Positions 40,880-49,066 of a stretch of 64,000 bases of DNA are shown here, in pieces. The notes below the pieces were generated by a model. The model did no database searches and had not been told where the DNA came from. It saw only the letters and a list, made by a program, of their open reading frames with translations. Both the position numbers and the translations under genes were made by a program. The DNA is from an uncultured Collinsella sp. (lineage in GTDB: Bacteria; Actinomycetota; Coriobacteriia; Coriobacteriales; Coriobacteriaceae): NCBI GenBank assembly GCA_902482035.1, contig CABSYW010000007.1:1-64000 (forward strand). The letters are read 5' to 3'. Within the stretch, counting starts at the first letter, position 1. Every line of letters begins with the position of its first letter.

Positions 40880-41731
40880 TTAGTCAATCAGATATTTCTC
40901 GAATGCGGCCATGTTCTTGGCATCTGCCGCCGCCGGGTCATCGTAGTAACGACCGTCCGTGATCTCCTGGCCCAGCATGCCGTCGAAACCATGGGCGTTG
41001 AGTGTGGCAACGAAGGCGTCCATATCGTGCTTGCCATCGCCCCACACCAGATGGCCATACGGGTCACCGTCGATAAAGTGCATCTCGTGAATTGCCCCAT
41101 CACCAAAGGTGGCAAACCAGTCCTCGAGCGTCTCGCCAGCAACGCCCATCGCGGTTGTATCAACCATGGGCTGTAAGTACGGGCTCGCGACCTCGTCAAT
41201 CATGCGCTTCGCATCGGAAACCGTCGTCACAAGGTTGCTCTCCTCGGGACGCAGGCTTTCCATCGTAAGCACCAGACCGTGCTCGCCGGCATACTCCGCC
41301 AGAATGGACAAGTGCTCGCGGCTGCGCTTCCAGGCTTCCTCGCGGTCCTCGTCCCAGTCGCCCCAGCCAGAGTTGATGGACATACGGTCGCACCCAAGTA
41401 CCTCGGCAAGCTCAATGCCGTGCTTAAAGTACGCCAGGCTGCGCTGTTCATGCAGCGGTTTGCGTGCGCAGTACTGCCAAGGATAGACAACGTTCTCGGG
41501 GCACAGAGTACGATACCTAAGCCCACGGTCTGCAGCCTTTTTCGCCAGGACCTCAGCCTCAAAGTAGCCCGTGTGGTCGAGCGTCACATGCGGCTCTGCG
41601 CACCACAGCTCAATGGACTCAAAGCCCAAACGCTGCTGCACATCAAGGAAGTAATCGAGCGACCACATGATGTAGTGGATATTCATGCCCGCAATCTGCT
41701 CGCGGCGCAGCGTCGGTTTGGATTCAGACAT
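40880..41731 (-). CDS. frlC: Fructoselysine 3-epimerase-like TIM barrel
   Basis: This 283-residue xylose-isomerase-like TIM barrel contains SIELWCAEPH, the metal-ligand Glu in VLTMESLRPEESNLV, Asp in PMVDTTAMG, His in EMHFIDGDPYGHLVWGDG and Glu in MLGQEITDGRYY. It fits FrlC, which interconverts fructoselysine and psicoselysine. It opens the sugar part of the operon, behind the YtcJ-like amidohydrolase, and is followed by frlB. Confidence 0.85.
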   Translation of the reverse strand: MSESKPTLRREQIAGMNIHYIMWSLDYFLDVQQRLGFESIELWCAEPHVTLDHTGYFEAEVLAKKAADRGLRYRTLCPENVVYPWQYCARKPLHEQRSLAYFKHGIELAEVLGCDRMSINSGWGDWDEDREEAWKRSREHLSILAEYAGEHGLVLTMESLRPEESNLVTTVSDAKRMIDEVASPYLQPMVDTTAMGVAGETLEDWFATFGDGAIHEMHFIDGDPYGHLVWGDGKHDMDAFVATLNAHGFDGMLGQEITDGRYYDDPAAADAKNMAAFEKYLID

Positions 41732-41732
41732 C

Positions 41733-43316
41733 TTATGCCTCCTTATTTCGATCGAACACGATCTGTCCGTCCGACATCGTCATATCAACCGCAAGATCGC
41801 GTGCGTCGCGATAATCGAGGTCGAACACATCCCGATCGAGCACGCAGATATCGGCAAGCTTGCCAACCTCAAGCGTACCCAGCTCGTCTTCGCGCATCAG
41901 ATCGTACGCGCCCCCGGCAGTCCAAGCGCGCAAGAGCTCGACAAGCGTCAGCGTGTTGACCTCATTCACGGGCAGTCCGTCGGCGAAAAATCCGCCGCAC
42001 GCGCTGTAGATTGACTCGCCCAGGCTCGGAATCAGCAGCGGCAAATCCGTTCCACAGCACACTGTGCATCCGGAATCTTCCATGCCGCGGCGATTCCAGC
42101 TGTGCAAAAGTCGCGTCTCGCCAATTTGTCGACGCATCATCGACAGGCAATCCTCGCGTCGGTCCAGCGTCAGAATCTGCGGATAGACCTCGCAAATTCC
42201 ACCTAACTTGCCAAACTCGACAAGATCGGTCGGGTCAGAGTTCTCGAGATCGGTAATCGCATGGCGGCGAAGCATCCGTCCATGCTCGTCTCGAGGCAGC
42301 GAGGCATAGAGCGCCACGGTGCGACGAACGGCGCCATCGCCCTGGCAATGCAAGGAATATCGGAATCCGTCAGCATCAATTGCACGCAGCTCGTTCTCAA
42401 TCAGATCCCACTCTGGCTCCTCGATGACCGTCTTGCCGGCAGCGCCCGCATCGGCCAAGTCCTCATAGGGTTCTATCATCTCGGCAAGCCCCGCCCATAC
42501 GCCGCGATCGGTCATACGGTTGAAGCCAGAAAAACGAACGAACGGTCCCCGGAAGCGCTCTCGCGCCTCGCGGGCATAAGCCAGATTTGCACCGGCGCCC
42601 ACCGGCTGCGACATCATAGAGACGCGAACCGTCAGCTCACCAGATTCCTCACGGCGAGCCATTTCGTCGGCAAAGCCGTAGTAGTCATCAAACGCCATCT
42701 CCTTGATGGCGGTAACGCCGCGCTCGTTAAGCATGTTCATGTAGTCCGAATACCCGGCACGCACCTCAGGCAGCGCGAGGAAATCGCTCATCATGCGCCA
42801 GATCTTCTCGGCATAGCACGCCTGGGGCGTAAAGCCGTATCGCGCACTGGCGGCAGCGTTGAGAACGCAGGTCTCCGCTCCCGGTGTAAAGCAGACGACG
42901 GGGATATCGCCAAAACAATCGTCAAGCACAGCTGCCGTATTTGCGTTCTCGGCATCCGATGCCAACGTTTCGGGTAGGTTGTGGCCAAAAGCCGCCGCGC
43001 AATCCGGATGACCTTCTTTCCATGCACGCAAGAGCGACACGGCCTCTTTGGCATCAGCGACGCCGGACAGATCAGACCCCAACGTCCGCAGCGCCCAACC
43101 TGTATAGAAGGTATGCACATCGATCAAGCCAGGCATGACAGTGCGGTCGCCCAGGTCAACTACCTCGTCCGCCTGGGTCAAATACGAAGCTACCTCACAC
43201 TTGGTGCCAACAGCCTCAATTCGATTACCACGGACCGCTACGAAACCTTCAAACGGCAGGTCCCCCGTACCGGTAAAGACGCTCTTAGACGTCAGGACCG
43301 TCAAACGATCAGACAT
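41733..43316 (-). CDS. YtcJ-like amidohydrolase (amidohydrolase_3)
   Basis: This 527-residue metal-dependent hydrolase has an N-terminal beta-sandwich half, then VMPGLIDVHTFYTGWAL (the usual HxH reads as HTF), AIKEMAFDDYYGF, a His in YSLHCQGDGAVRRT, HSWNRRG and CGTDLPLLIPSLGESIY with the metal Asp. Imidase or N-acyl hydrolase activity is likely but unproven; the altered first metal motif (HTF) is notable. AGGTGG lies upstream of ATG 43316. It is the second gene of the operon, between the carrier and FrlC, and may deacylate a conjugated Amadori compound after uptake. Confidence 0.8.
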   Translation of the reverse strand: MSDRLTVLTSKSVFTGTGDLPFEGFVAVRGNRIEAVGTKCEVASYLTQADEVVDLGDRTVMPGLIDVHTFYTGWALRTLGSDLSGVADAKEAVSLLRAWKEGHPDCAAAFGHNLPETLASDAENANTAAVLDDCFGDIPVVCFTPGAETCVLNAAASARYGFTPQACYAEKIWRMMSDFLALPEVRAGYSDYMNMLNERGVTAIKEMAFDDYYGFADEMARREESGELTVRVSMMSQPVGAGANLAYAREARERFRGPFVRFSGFNRMTDRGVWAGLAEMIEPYEDLADAGAAGKTVIEEPEWDLIENELRAIDADGFRYSLHCQGDGAVRRTVALYASLPRDEHGRMLRRHAITDLENSDPTDLVEFGKLGGICEVYPQILTLDRREDCLSMMRRQIGETRLLHSWNRRGMEDSGCTVCCGTDLPLLIPSLGESIYSACGGFFADGLPVNEVNTLTLVELLRAWTAGGAYDLMREDELGTLEVGKLADICVLDRDVFDLDYRDARDLAVDMTMSDGQIVFDRNKEA

Positions 43317-43325
43317 CACAACCAC

Positions 43326-44789
43326 CTACACCGGAAGCATGCCAGAGATTGCCGTTACGATCAGGCCAAAGACGACCATGAAGATGAAGAACTTCCAAAT
43401 GGTCTTCCACCATTGGCCAAACGAAATCTTAGCCACGGCAAGGCCGGCGACCGTCATACCCGCCACGGGGCTGATGGTGTTGATGGTCTGGTTGGCAAAC
43501 TGGAGCGCGGTGACGGCCGCCTCGGGATTGAGGCCCATGAGCTCGGTCAGGGGGCCCATAACGGGCATGGTGAGCGCTGCCAGGCCAGAACTCGAGGGAA
43601 CCAGCAAAGAGAGCAGGCCAAGGACGACATACATAAACGTGGTGTAGACGGCGGCGGGTGCACCGGCGAGCGCGGTAGCGAGCGCCTGGAGGATGGTGTC
43701 GATGATCATGCCGCCCTCGGCGATGACCAGAATACCGCGAGCGATACCGATAACGACGGCAGCGTACGCAAAGTCGGCGAGACCCTTAACGAACTCCTCT
43801 GCTATCGTCTGCTGGTCAAGGCCGCCCAGGATACCGGCAAGCAAGCCCATGCCAAGGAACACGGCGGAAATCTGATTCATGTACCAGCCCTGGGTAACAA
43901 GACCCCAGACGATAATGCCCATACCGCAAGCAAAATCGATAAGCACGAGCTTCTGACGGATCGTGAACTCTTCCTCGATGGAGGCATCGGTCACGGAAAA
44001 CTCGATACGCTTGAGCTTATCGTCCTCGTACACAATGGACGACTCCGGGTTTTTCTTGACGCGCATGGCGTAGCGCATGGCCCATGCGATACCGACGGCA
44101 GTGAAGATGACCCAAGAAACGGCGCGCAGCCACAGTTGCGGATTACCCTCGATGCCAATGATGCCTTGGGCGATCAAAACATTAAACGGGTCGATGGTCG
44201 AAGCACAATATCCCAGGTTAGGACCAAGGAAGCAGATGATGAATGCCGTCATCGAGTCATAACCGATACCCATCATGATGGGAATGAAGATGGCATAGAA
44301 CGGCAGGGCTTCCTCAGACATACCAAACGTAGTGCCGCAAATGGACAGCAACGTCATCGTGATGGGAATGATGAGGATGTCCTTGTTCTTGAGTTTTTTA
44401 ATCACACGGCTCATGCCGGCATTCAAAGCGTTGGTCTTGGTGATGATCGCGAACGATCCGCCAATCAATAAGACGAACGCAACGACGTCGGCAGCCTCTT
44501 GGATACCCTTGGTGGGCGCTTGCAGAACCGCGAAGATATCCTGGCCCAGATTGATGGTCTCGCCGGTCTCGGAATCGGTGTAGTTCTTATCGACCTGTTC
44601 ATAGGTTCCAGCAACGGCGACTTCACGCTCGCCCGCTGCTGTCGAAATCGTCTTGCGCTGATACTGACCAGAGGGAACGATCCAAGTCAGGACCGCAAAG
44701 ACAACGATCAGCAAAAACATGATCGTATAGACATGCGGTAATTTGAACTTAAAACGTCTGTTTGTCTTCTTCGCCTTCGTATCTGACAT
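43326..44789 (-). CDS. YfcC-family permease
   Basis: This 487-residue membrane protein has about 12 hydrophobic segments and the YfcC/arginine-ornithine-antiporter-like features KLPHVYTIMFLLIVVFAVLTWIVPSGQYQR at the N-terminus, TFGMSEEALPFYAIFIPIMMGIGYD, GPNLGYCASTIDPFNVLIAQ and LVPSSSGLAALTMPVMGPL. YfcC carriers move amino-acid-like or dipeptide substrates. As first gene of the operon it probably imports the operon's substrate, perhaps fructoselysine or an acylated form. GGAGGT before ATG 44789 fixes the start; longer starts run through the promoter. Confidence 0.85.
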   Translation of the reverse strand: MSDTKAKKTNRRFKFKLPHVYTIMFLLIVVFAVLTWIVPSGQYQRKTISTAAGEREVAVAGTYEQVDKNYTDSETGETINLGQDIFAVLQAPTKGIQEAADVVAFVLLIGGSFAIITKTNALNAGMSRVIKKLKNKDILIIPITMTLLSICGTTFGMSEEALPFYAIFIPIMMGIGYDSMTAFIICFLGPNLGYCASTIDPFNVLIAQGIIGIEGNPQLWLRAVSWVIFTAVGIAWAMRYAMRVKKNPESSIVYEDDKLKRIEFSVTDASIEEEFTIRQKLVLIDFACGMGIIVWGLVTQGWYMNQISAVFLGMGLLAGILGGLDQQTIAEEFVKGLADFAYAAVVIGIARGILVIAEGGMIIDTILQALATALAGAPAAVYTTFMYVVLGLLSLLVPSSSGLAALTMPVMGPLTELMGLNPEAAVTALQFANQTINTISPVAGMTVAGLAVAKISFGQWWKTIWKFFIFMVVFGLIVTAISGMLPV

Positions 44790-44831
44790 AGATACCTCCA
44801 AAGAACTCGAGACTGCATCGCATCTCGCTTC

Positions 44832-44897
44832 AACGTTTGCACAATGCAAACGTTCTATGACGTCCCATAGATTACCAGCAGCTTTTTCCTTCATCAA
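44832..44897 (-). promoter_or_regulatory. Promoter and palindromic operator of the Amadori-type operon
   Basis: On the minus strand TTGATG (44897-44892), 17 bases, TAATCT (44874-44869) form a SigA-type promoter. Just downstream, AACGTTTGCA (44832-44841) and TGCAAACGTT (44845-44854) are perfect 10-base arms with a 3-base spacer. The position at about +15 to +37 of the transcript suits a repressor, most likely the GntR protein of the next gene. Confidence 0.7.
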
Positions 44898-44960
44898 GAT
44901 AATTTCAAACTGATTGCCACAACGCGGTTGAACGGTTGCGTTTGCGCCGTGAACGGTATG

Positions 44961-44994
44961 GAAACGCCCGGCGAGATGATCCACCGGGCGTTTC
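44961..44994 (-). terminator. Terminator after the gntR-type gene
   Basis: GGAAACGCCCGG and CCGGGCGTTTCC pair over 12 bp around a 12-base loop, between the regulator gene and the promoter of the operon. So the regulator is transcribed separately. Confidence 0.75.
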
Positions 44995-45007
44995 CATTCG
45001 CAATGTC

Positions 45008-45751
45008 CTAGATGTCAAAAACGTAGCGAGACCCAACGATTCGCTGACGACCGATGATAAACGGCCGCCGCTGCTCATCGAAAAAGAAGGCTTCCATATA
45101 AAACAAGGGTTCGCCAACGGGAACTGCCAACAGTCGAGCGGCCTCGGGCGACGCGCACGCGATCTCGAGCGTGCACGGGTCGGTAAACGCGGGCGTGCGG
45201 CCCGTCCGGTTGCGCACGAACTCAAAAATGGATTGGTTAGATAGAGGTGCCGTTGATAGATAAGCGTTGTCCTCGTAAACGTATATGTTGTTCTCGAGCA
45301 TGACGGGGACGCCATCGGCAGTACGCACACGCTCAACGCAAATCAAATCAGTTCCAACGGGAACACCAAAGAACTGCGCTTCGGTGGAATCCGCCGGCAG
45401 TATCTTTCTCGAAATGACGCACGCCCCCGGCTCCATTCCGTTAACGCGGCATGCGTCCGAAAAACTCTGGACGTCATCCTTCTGGCGAATCTTGCGCTTA
45501 AGCTTGGGGGCATTGACGAACGTGCCTTTCCCCTGTCGCTTCGTTAGATAGCCCTGCTGGACGAGCTCCTCAATAGCGCGTCGCACGGTAACGCGGCCAA
45601 CTTTATAGCTCTCAGCCAATTCGAATTCGTTGGGTATCCGCGCCCCTGCCTTGTAGGCGCCGGAGTTGATTTCGTTTTTAATGATATCGATAACCTGTTG
45701 GTACAGCGGGATCGCTGCTTTACCGTCAGTTAGCCCTTCAGTCGGTGGCAT
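45008..45751 (-). CDS. GntR-family (HutC/UTRA) transcriptional regulator
   Basis: This 247-residue protein has an N-terminal winged helix (residues about 15-85: PLYQQVIDIIKNEINSGAYKAGARIPNEFELAESYKVGRVTVRRAIEELVQQGYLTKRQGKGTFV) and a C-terminal UTRA ligand domain (from about 100). HutC-type GntR repressors usually sense a small molecule, often a sugar phosphate. Here it heads the Amadori-type operon and should bind the perfect palindrome 154 bases downstream of its stop. Confidence 0.9.
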   Translation of the reverse strand: MPPTEGLTDGKAAIPLYQQVIDIIKNEINSGAYKAGARIPNEFELAESYKVGRVTVRRAIEELVQQGYLTKRQGKGTFVNAPKLKRKIRQKDDVQSFSDACRVNGMEPGACVISRKILPADSTEAQFFGVPVGTDLICVERVRTADGVPVMLENNIYVYEDNAYLSTAPLSNQSIFEFVRNRTGRTPAFTDPCTLEIACASPEAARLLAVPVGEPLFYMEAFFFDEQRRPFIIGRQRIVGSRYVFDI

Positions 45752-45781
45752 ATACCCTCTCCCAGCACAATTAAGTCTAAA

Positions 45782-45818
45782 GCGGGCTCAGGGGCATTCA
45801 ACAAGCCCCTGAGCCCGC
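45782..45818 (-). terminator. Terminator after HAD gene
   Basis: GCGGGCTCAGGGGC and GCCCCTGAGCCCGC make a perfect 14-bp stem, followed on the minus strand by TTTAG. It lies downstream of the HAD hydrolase gene. Confidence 0.7.
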
Positions 45819-45901
45819 ATTAGCATAAAGTATGCTTGCTGCCGCACCAAAATGTTGGCTATTTACTCATCAGACCCGAAAAACGCGTAACTGCCGCACT
45901 C

Positions 45902-46561
45902 CTAAGAAAGCGTGAGCAGCTCCGGCAGCTGGTCGATAATCTTGTCCGCGGCATCCTGGCTAAAGCCAAAGCGCTCCTCGCGCTTGGCAATAACCGTCAG
46001 GCCGGCTCGCTTACCCGCGGTAATGCCCGGAACGGAATCCTCAACGCAGCAGCAGCGATTCGCGGGCAGCCCCAGCAGGTCTAGCGCATGCAGGTAGATG
46101 TCGGGCTCGGGTTTACTCTCCTTAAACTGCTCGCCGCTCACCACATACTCAAAGGCATCCGACAGCCCGCATGCGTTGAGCACTTCCTCGATGCTAACCA
46201 TGGGAGACGAGCTGGCAAGCGCCACGCGAACGCCACGGCGCGGCAGCTCTCGAATCGTATCCACGGCGCCTGGGTTAATCAAAGCCTGATAGTCGCGCGG
46301 ACGCTCATGCGCCCACTCGTCCCAACGGGCCAACGCTTCCTCGCCAGTGAAGTGCCCCTTACCGGCGCGCTCAAACCAATCGACCAGCATATGCAGGAAG
46401 AACTGATGCGAGGTACCGACCTGCCCATTCAACTCCTCTTGAGTCAGATTAAGCCCAAGCTCCTTGGCAAACGCGGCAGTCTCGCCCAGGTAGTAATACT
46501 CGGTATCGACAATGACGCCGTCCATGTCAAAGATAACGGCGTCGAACGGAAATGCGGACAC
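45902..46561 (-). CDS. HAD hydrolase, beta-phosphoglucomutase/phosphatase-like
   Basis: This 219-residue HAD enzyme has DxD in VIFDMDGVIVDTE, VALASSSP (motif II), GEQFKESKPEPDIYLHALDLLG (motif III Lys) and CCVEDSVPGITAGKRAGLT (motif IV). The alpha-helical cap subdomain begins after YYYLGETAAF. It dephosphorylates or isomerises a sugar phosphate; substrate unknown. The start is GTG 46561 with AGGGAGG 5 to 6 bases before it; the longer frame contains the preceding terminator. Confidence 0.85.
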   Translation of the reverse strand: MSAFPFDAVIFDMDGVIVDTEYYYLGETAAFAKELGLNLTQEELNGQVGTSHQFFLHMLVDWFERAGKGHFTGEEALARWDEWAHERPRDYQALINPGAVDTIRELPRRGVRVALASSSPMVSIEEVLNACGLSDAFEYVVSGEQFKESKPEPDIYLHALDLLGLPANRCCCVEDSVPGITAGKRAGLTVIAKREERFGFSQDAADKIIDQLPELLTLS

Positions 46562-46580
46562 GGCACCCTCCCTAACAAAA

Positions 46581-46602
46581 GGGCGCCTGCAAGCAGGCGC
46601 CC
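46581..46602 (-). terminator. Terminator between the two HAD genes
   Basis: GGGCGCCTGC and GCAGGCGCCC are 10-bp inverse arms separated by two bases; the minus strand continues with TTTTGTT. Confidence 0.75.
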
Positions 46603-46624
46603 AAACCATGCATTATCGGCGATT

Positions 46625-47467
46625 CTAACCCAGCAGCTTATCCAGCGCCATTGCAATACCATCTTCGTTGTTATCGGCGGTCACCATCTGGGCCACAGCC
46701 TTAACCTCATCGACGGCGTTACCCATGGCAACACCGGTGCCGGCCCACTCAATCATGGACTTGTCGTTCTGGCCGTCGCCAAACGATACGACCTCGCTGG
46801 CATCGATGCCGAGTTTGGGCAGGGCACCCTCGAGCGCACGGGCTTTGTCGATACCGGGCGCCGTGTACTCAAAGTACCAGTCGGCCGTAAACATGCCCGA
46901 AAGCGTCTGCTTAAAGGGCGCATACATCTCCTCGTAATGCGCCTGCAGGTAGGCCGGATCGCCCGCCGTCAGCAGCTTGTCCACGGGATAAGCATCAGCG
47001 ACCTCATGCAGGCTCTCGACCTCGCGGATCTTAAGATCGCACGCATCGCGCTCGTATTTGACGATGTTTTTCTGCGAGCCGTCAGGCAGCGTGATCATGC
47101 AGCGGTACGAGTCCTCGACGTGCAAATCGCGACCGAGCGAAATCATAGGGATCACGTCAAAATTACGCAGGTGATCAATCAGGCGATGCAATTCGTCGGC
47201 AGGCATAGCCTGATCGAACAGCACCTCGTCGGTCTGGGCATCGACGACGTGTGCGCCGTTAAAGGCAACTAGCAGACCGTCATGGTTTTGGAGGTCGAGC
47301 TCCTGCGCCAAGGCGTGGAGCCCCCATGCGGGACGGCCCGAAGCCAAAATGAGCTTAATGCCCGACTCCTGCGCCGCGAGCAGCTTCTCGCGCGTACGCG
47401 GGCTAATCACTTTCTGATCGTTGGTGAGCGTACCGTCGATATCCATCGCGATGGCTTTGATTGCCAT
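46625..47467 (-). CDS. Cof-type HAD phosphatase
   Basis: This 280-residue Cof/YidA-family HAD protein has MAIKAIAMDIDGTLTNDQKVIS with the nucleophile Asp, LILASGRPAWG, a C2-type cap, and FGDGQNDKSMIEWAGTGVAMGNA with the motif IV Asp pair. These enzymes dephosphorylate sugar phosphates, FMN or pyridoxal phosphate. GGGAGG precedes ATG 47467. It stands alone with its own terminator. Confidence 0.9.
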   Translation of the reverse strand: MAIKAIAMDIDGTLTNDQKVISPRTREKLLAAQESGIKLILASGRPAWGLHALAQELDLQNHDGLLVAFNGAHVVDAQTDEVLFDQAMPADELHRLIDHLRNFDVIPMISLGRDLHVEDSYRCMITLPDGSQKNIVKYERDACDLKIREVESLHEVADAYPVDKLLTAGDPAYLQAHYEEMYAPFKQTLSGMFTADWYFEYTAPGIDKARALEGALPKLGIDASEVVSFGDGQNDKSMIEWAGTGVAMGNAVDEVKAVAQMVTADNNEDGIAMALDKLLG

Positions 47468-47616
47468 ATATGCCTCCCTGTCATTGAACAACCTTGTCTG
47501 AGCCATCATACAGAACACCCATCGCGACTCCGTTTACAACGGGCAAAAAGTCATATTGTCTCGAACATGAACGGCGTGTGGTCGTGAAGCTTTATCGCTC
47601 AGGTCAAATACGTCTG

Positions 47617-48291
47617 CTAGCGACGCTCATCCGTCGGTGCGCCTTCGACGATCGCGATGCCCGCCGATGCACCTAACGCGCTGGCGCCGGCCTCGATGAA
47701 TGCGCAAGCCTCTTCGTAATTATGAATACCGCCCGCCGCCTTGATTGCCACGGCATCGCCGAGCACCTCGTGCATCAGCCGCACGTCCTCGAGCTTAGCA
47801 CCGCCAAAGCTTCTGCCAGTCGATGTCTTAAGGAATCCCGGCTTGGCCTCCAGCGCGATCTCGCATACACGGCGCTTGGCGGCGTCGTCGCCGTCCAGTT
47901 TGCACATCTCGACGATCACCTTGTCAGTGATGCCATGCGCGCAACAAAAATCAGCAATGGTAGTCATCTCGCGCTCGATGGCATCAAAATCGCGGTTCTC
48001 AATCGACCTCTGATTCAAAACGTAGTCAATCTCGGTAAAGCCACACGCAGCGTATTCCTCAAACCTCGCAAGCTTCTCCTCAAGCGTCATAGTGCCCTGG
48101 GGAAAGTCGATAGCGCCGGCAAGGATGATGTCAGAGTCCTCGAGCATGGCGCGGCCCGTCTCGTACTCCTGCAGGTTCGCAAATACGCAGCGAAAGTTGT
48201 ACTTTAACGCCTTCTCGACATATTGCTCAAACGTGTCCTCGGGGGCATCGATATAGTCGATGTATTTGTTGATGGGTTTGGCAAGCGTCAT
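47617..48291 (-). CDS. deoC: Deoxyribose-phosphate aldolase
   Basis: This 224-residue class I aldolase has YIDAPEDTFEQYVEKALKYNFRCVFAN at the start, DFPQGTMTLEEKL, IDYVLN, VEMCKLDGDDAAKRR and the Schiff-base lysine in GFLKTSTGRSFGGAKLEDVRLM, AIKAAGGIHNYEEACAFIEAGASALGAS. It cleaves 2-deoxyribose 5-phosphate to glyceraldehyde 3-phosphate and acetaldehyde in nucleoside salvage. An operator-like palindrome lies 120 bases upstream. No other deo gene is adjacent. Confidence 0.92.
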   Translation of the reverse strand: MTLAKPINKYIDYIDAPEDTFEQYVEKALKYNFRCVFANLQEYETGRAMLEDSDIILAGAIDFPQGTMTLEEKLARFEEYAACGFTEIDYVLNQRSIENRDFDAIEREMTTIADFCCAHGITDKVIVEMCKLDGDDAAKRRVCEIALEAKPGFLKTSTGRSFGGAKLEDVRLMHEVLGDAVAIKAAGGIHNYEEACAFIEAGASALGASAGIAIVEGAPTDERR

Positions 48292-48410
48292 GCTGGGCCT
48301 CCTTGTTCAGGACTGACAACCGATTCGTGGTTTCACGCGAAAAACCACGTTCAATGTACGCCCGGCATGCAAGGACAGCGTCCGCATTCCGACAAGTGGT
48401 ATGAAATTAG

Positions 48411-48430
48411 CTGTAAACGTATATTTACAG
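48411..48430 (-). promoter_or_regulatory. Candidate operator upstream of deoC
   Basis: CTGTAAA and TTTACAG form a perfect 7-6-7 palindrome 120 bases before the deoC start, in otherwise gene-free DNA. It may bind a DeoR-type or other repressor. The regulator is not in this window. Confidence 0.5.
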
Positions 48431-48511
48431 ACAGCGAATGGCACCGCACGCGGATGCCGACAGCAAGACATCCCCCCCCTCAATACACCCTCATGCCCAT
48501 TTAAATAGCAA

Positions 48512-48541
48512 GGGGCCCGTATCTGTTGGGATACGGGCCCC
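48512..48541 (-). terminator. Second copy of the pgi-type terminator (island left end)
   Basis: GGGGCCCGTATC (48512-48523) and GATACGGGCCCC (48530-48541). It mirrors the terminator at 52014-52043 and lies the same way relative to the pgi 3' remnant. Confidence 0.85.
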
Positions 48542-48570
48542 TTTCGGCCGTGACCTATCTCAGCAACAAA

Positions 48571-48602
48571 GACTACTTGCGGTGAGCGCGGTAGAACTCG
48601 AT
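48571..48602 (-). repeat. Left direct repeat (att-like), 32 bp
   Basis: GACTACTTGCG and the next 21 bases match 52075-52106 at 29 of 32 positions. The pair bounds the island. Confidence 0.75.
48573..48602 (-). pseudogene. 3' remnant of pgi (IEFYRAHRK-stop)
   Basis: On the minus strand the 30 bases encode IEFYRAHRK and a stop, identical in protein to the end of the full pgi gene at 52077-52106 but with three synonymous base changes. No further pgi sequence follows to the right. Such a copy arises when an element that carries the target's 3' end integrates there. Confidence 0.85.
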
Positions 48603-48986
48603 CGCACCATCTTATCCGAGCCGGGGCACGTTCGCATAGCGTGGCGCGTGACGGTTGCAAAACCACCCCATTTGAAACAAACGCAAAAAAGTACTTGCAA
48701 AGCCACGTTCTGACATATAAGTTGATAAAAGACCGCCGTTGCGGTTTTAAGTAGATCGAGCATATGAAGTTTCAGTTTTTAGCGTGTAAGAGAAAGAAGA
48801 TCGGCAAAGTACAGCCCCAAAAGCAATGACAACTTAATGAGGTAACTGCCACATGTGGGGCACCCAGGGCATTGCTGTCTCGATTTTGAGCACGATGCCT
48901 TCCGCCTTGCATGGGCCGTTCCATCCCGCCCCTGCAGCAACTGCCTCACGGGCTCATTGAAAACCGCATAGCACCCCAACGTCAGC

Positions 48987-49050
48987 ACATCACCCACGGC
49001 AAGCACATCACTCACGACAACCAACACATCAACAAACAGCACGAACATCA
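48987..49050 (+). repeat. Iteron-like ACATCA repeats
   Basis: ACATCA occurs at 48987, 49005, 49026 and 49045, spaced 18, 21 and 19 bases, just ahead of the first island gene. Such spacing, near two helical turns, resembles protein-binding direct repeats. It might be chance in a His-codon-rich reading frame (GKHITHDNQH), but the region precedes the likely start. Confidence 0.35.
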
Positions 49051-49066
49051 ACCGATTGGAGAAGCT

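Noticed and set aside
42981..44471. 496-codon plus-strand frame opposite the amidohydrolase and YfcC genes
   Set aside because: Its Asp/Gly/His/Arg-rich composition is that of an antisense shadow; both genes below it are well supported.
48560..48763. 67-codon minus-strand ORF at the left end of the island
   Set aside because: It runs out of frame through the pgi remnant, has no ribosome site and no recognisable product.
48987..49066. His-rich N-terminal extension of the first island gene
   Set aside because: An ATG with TGGAGA at 49067 is a better start, and the upstream stretch is the repeated ACATCA DNA.
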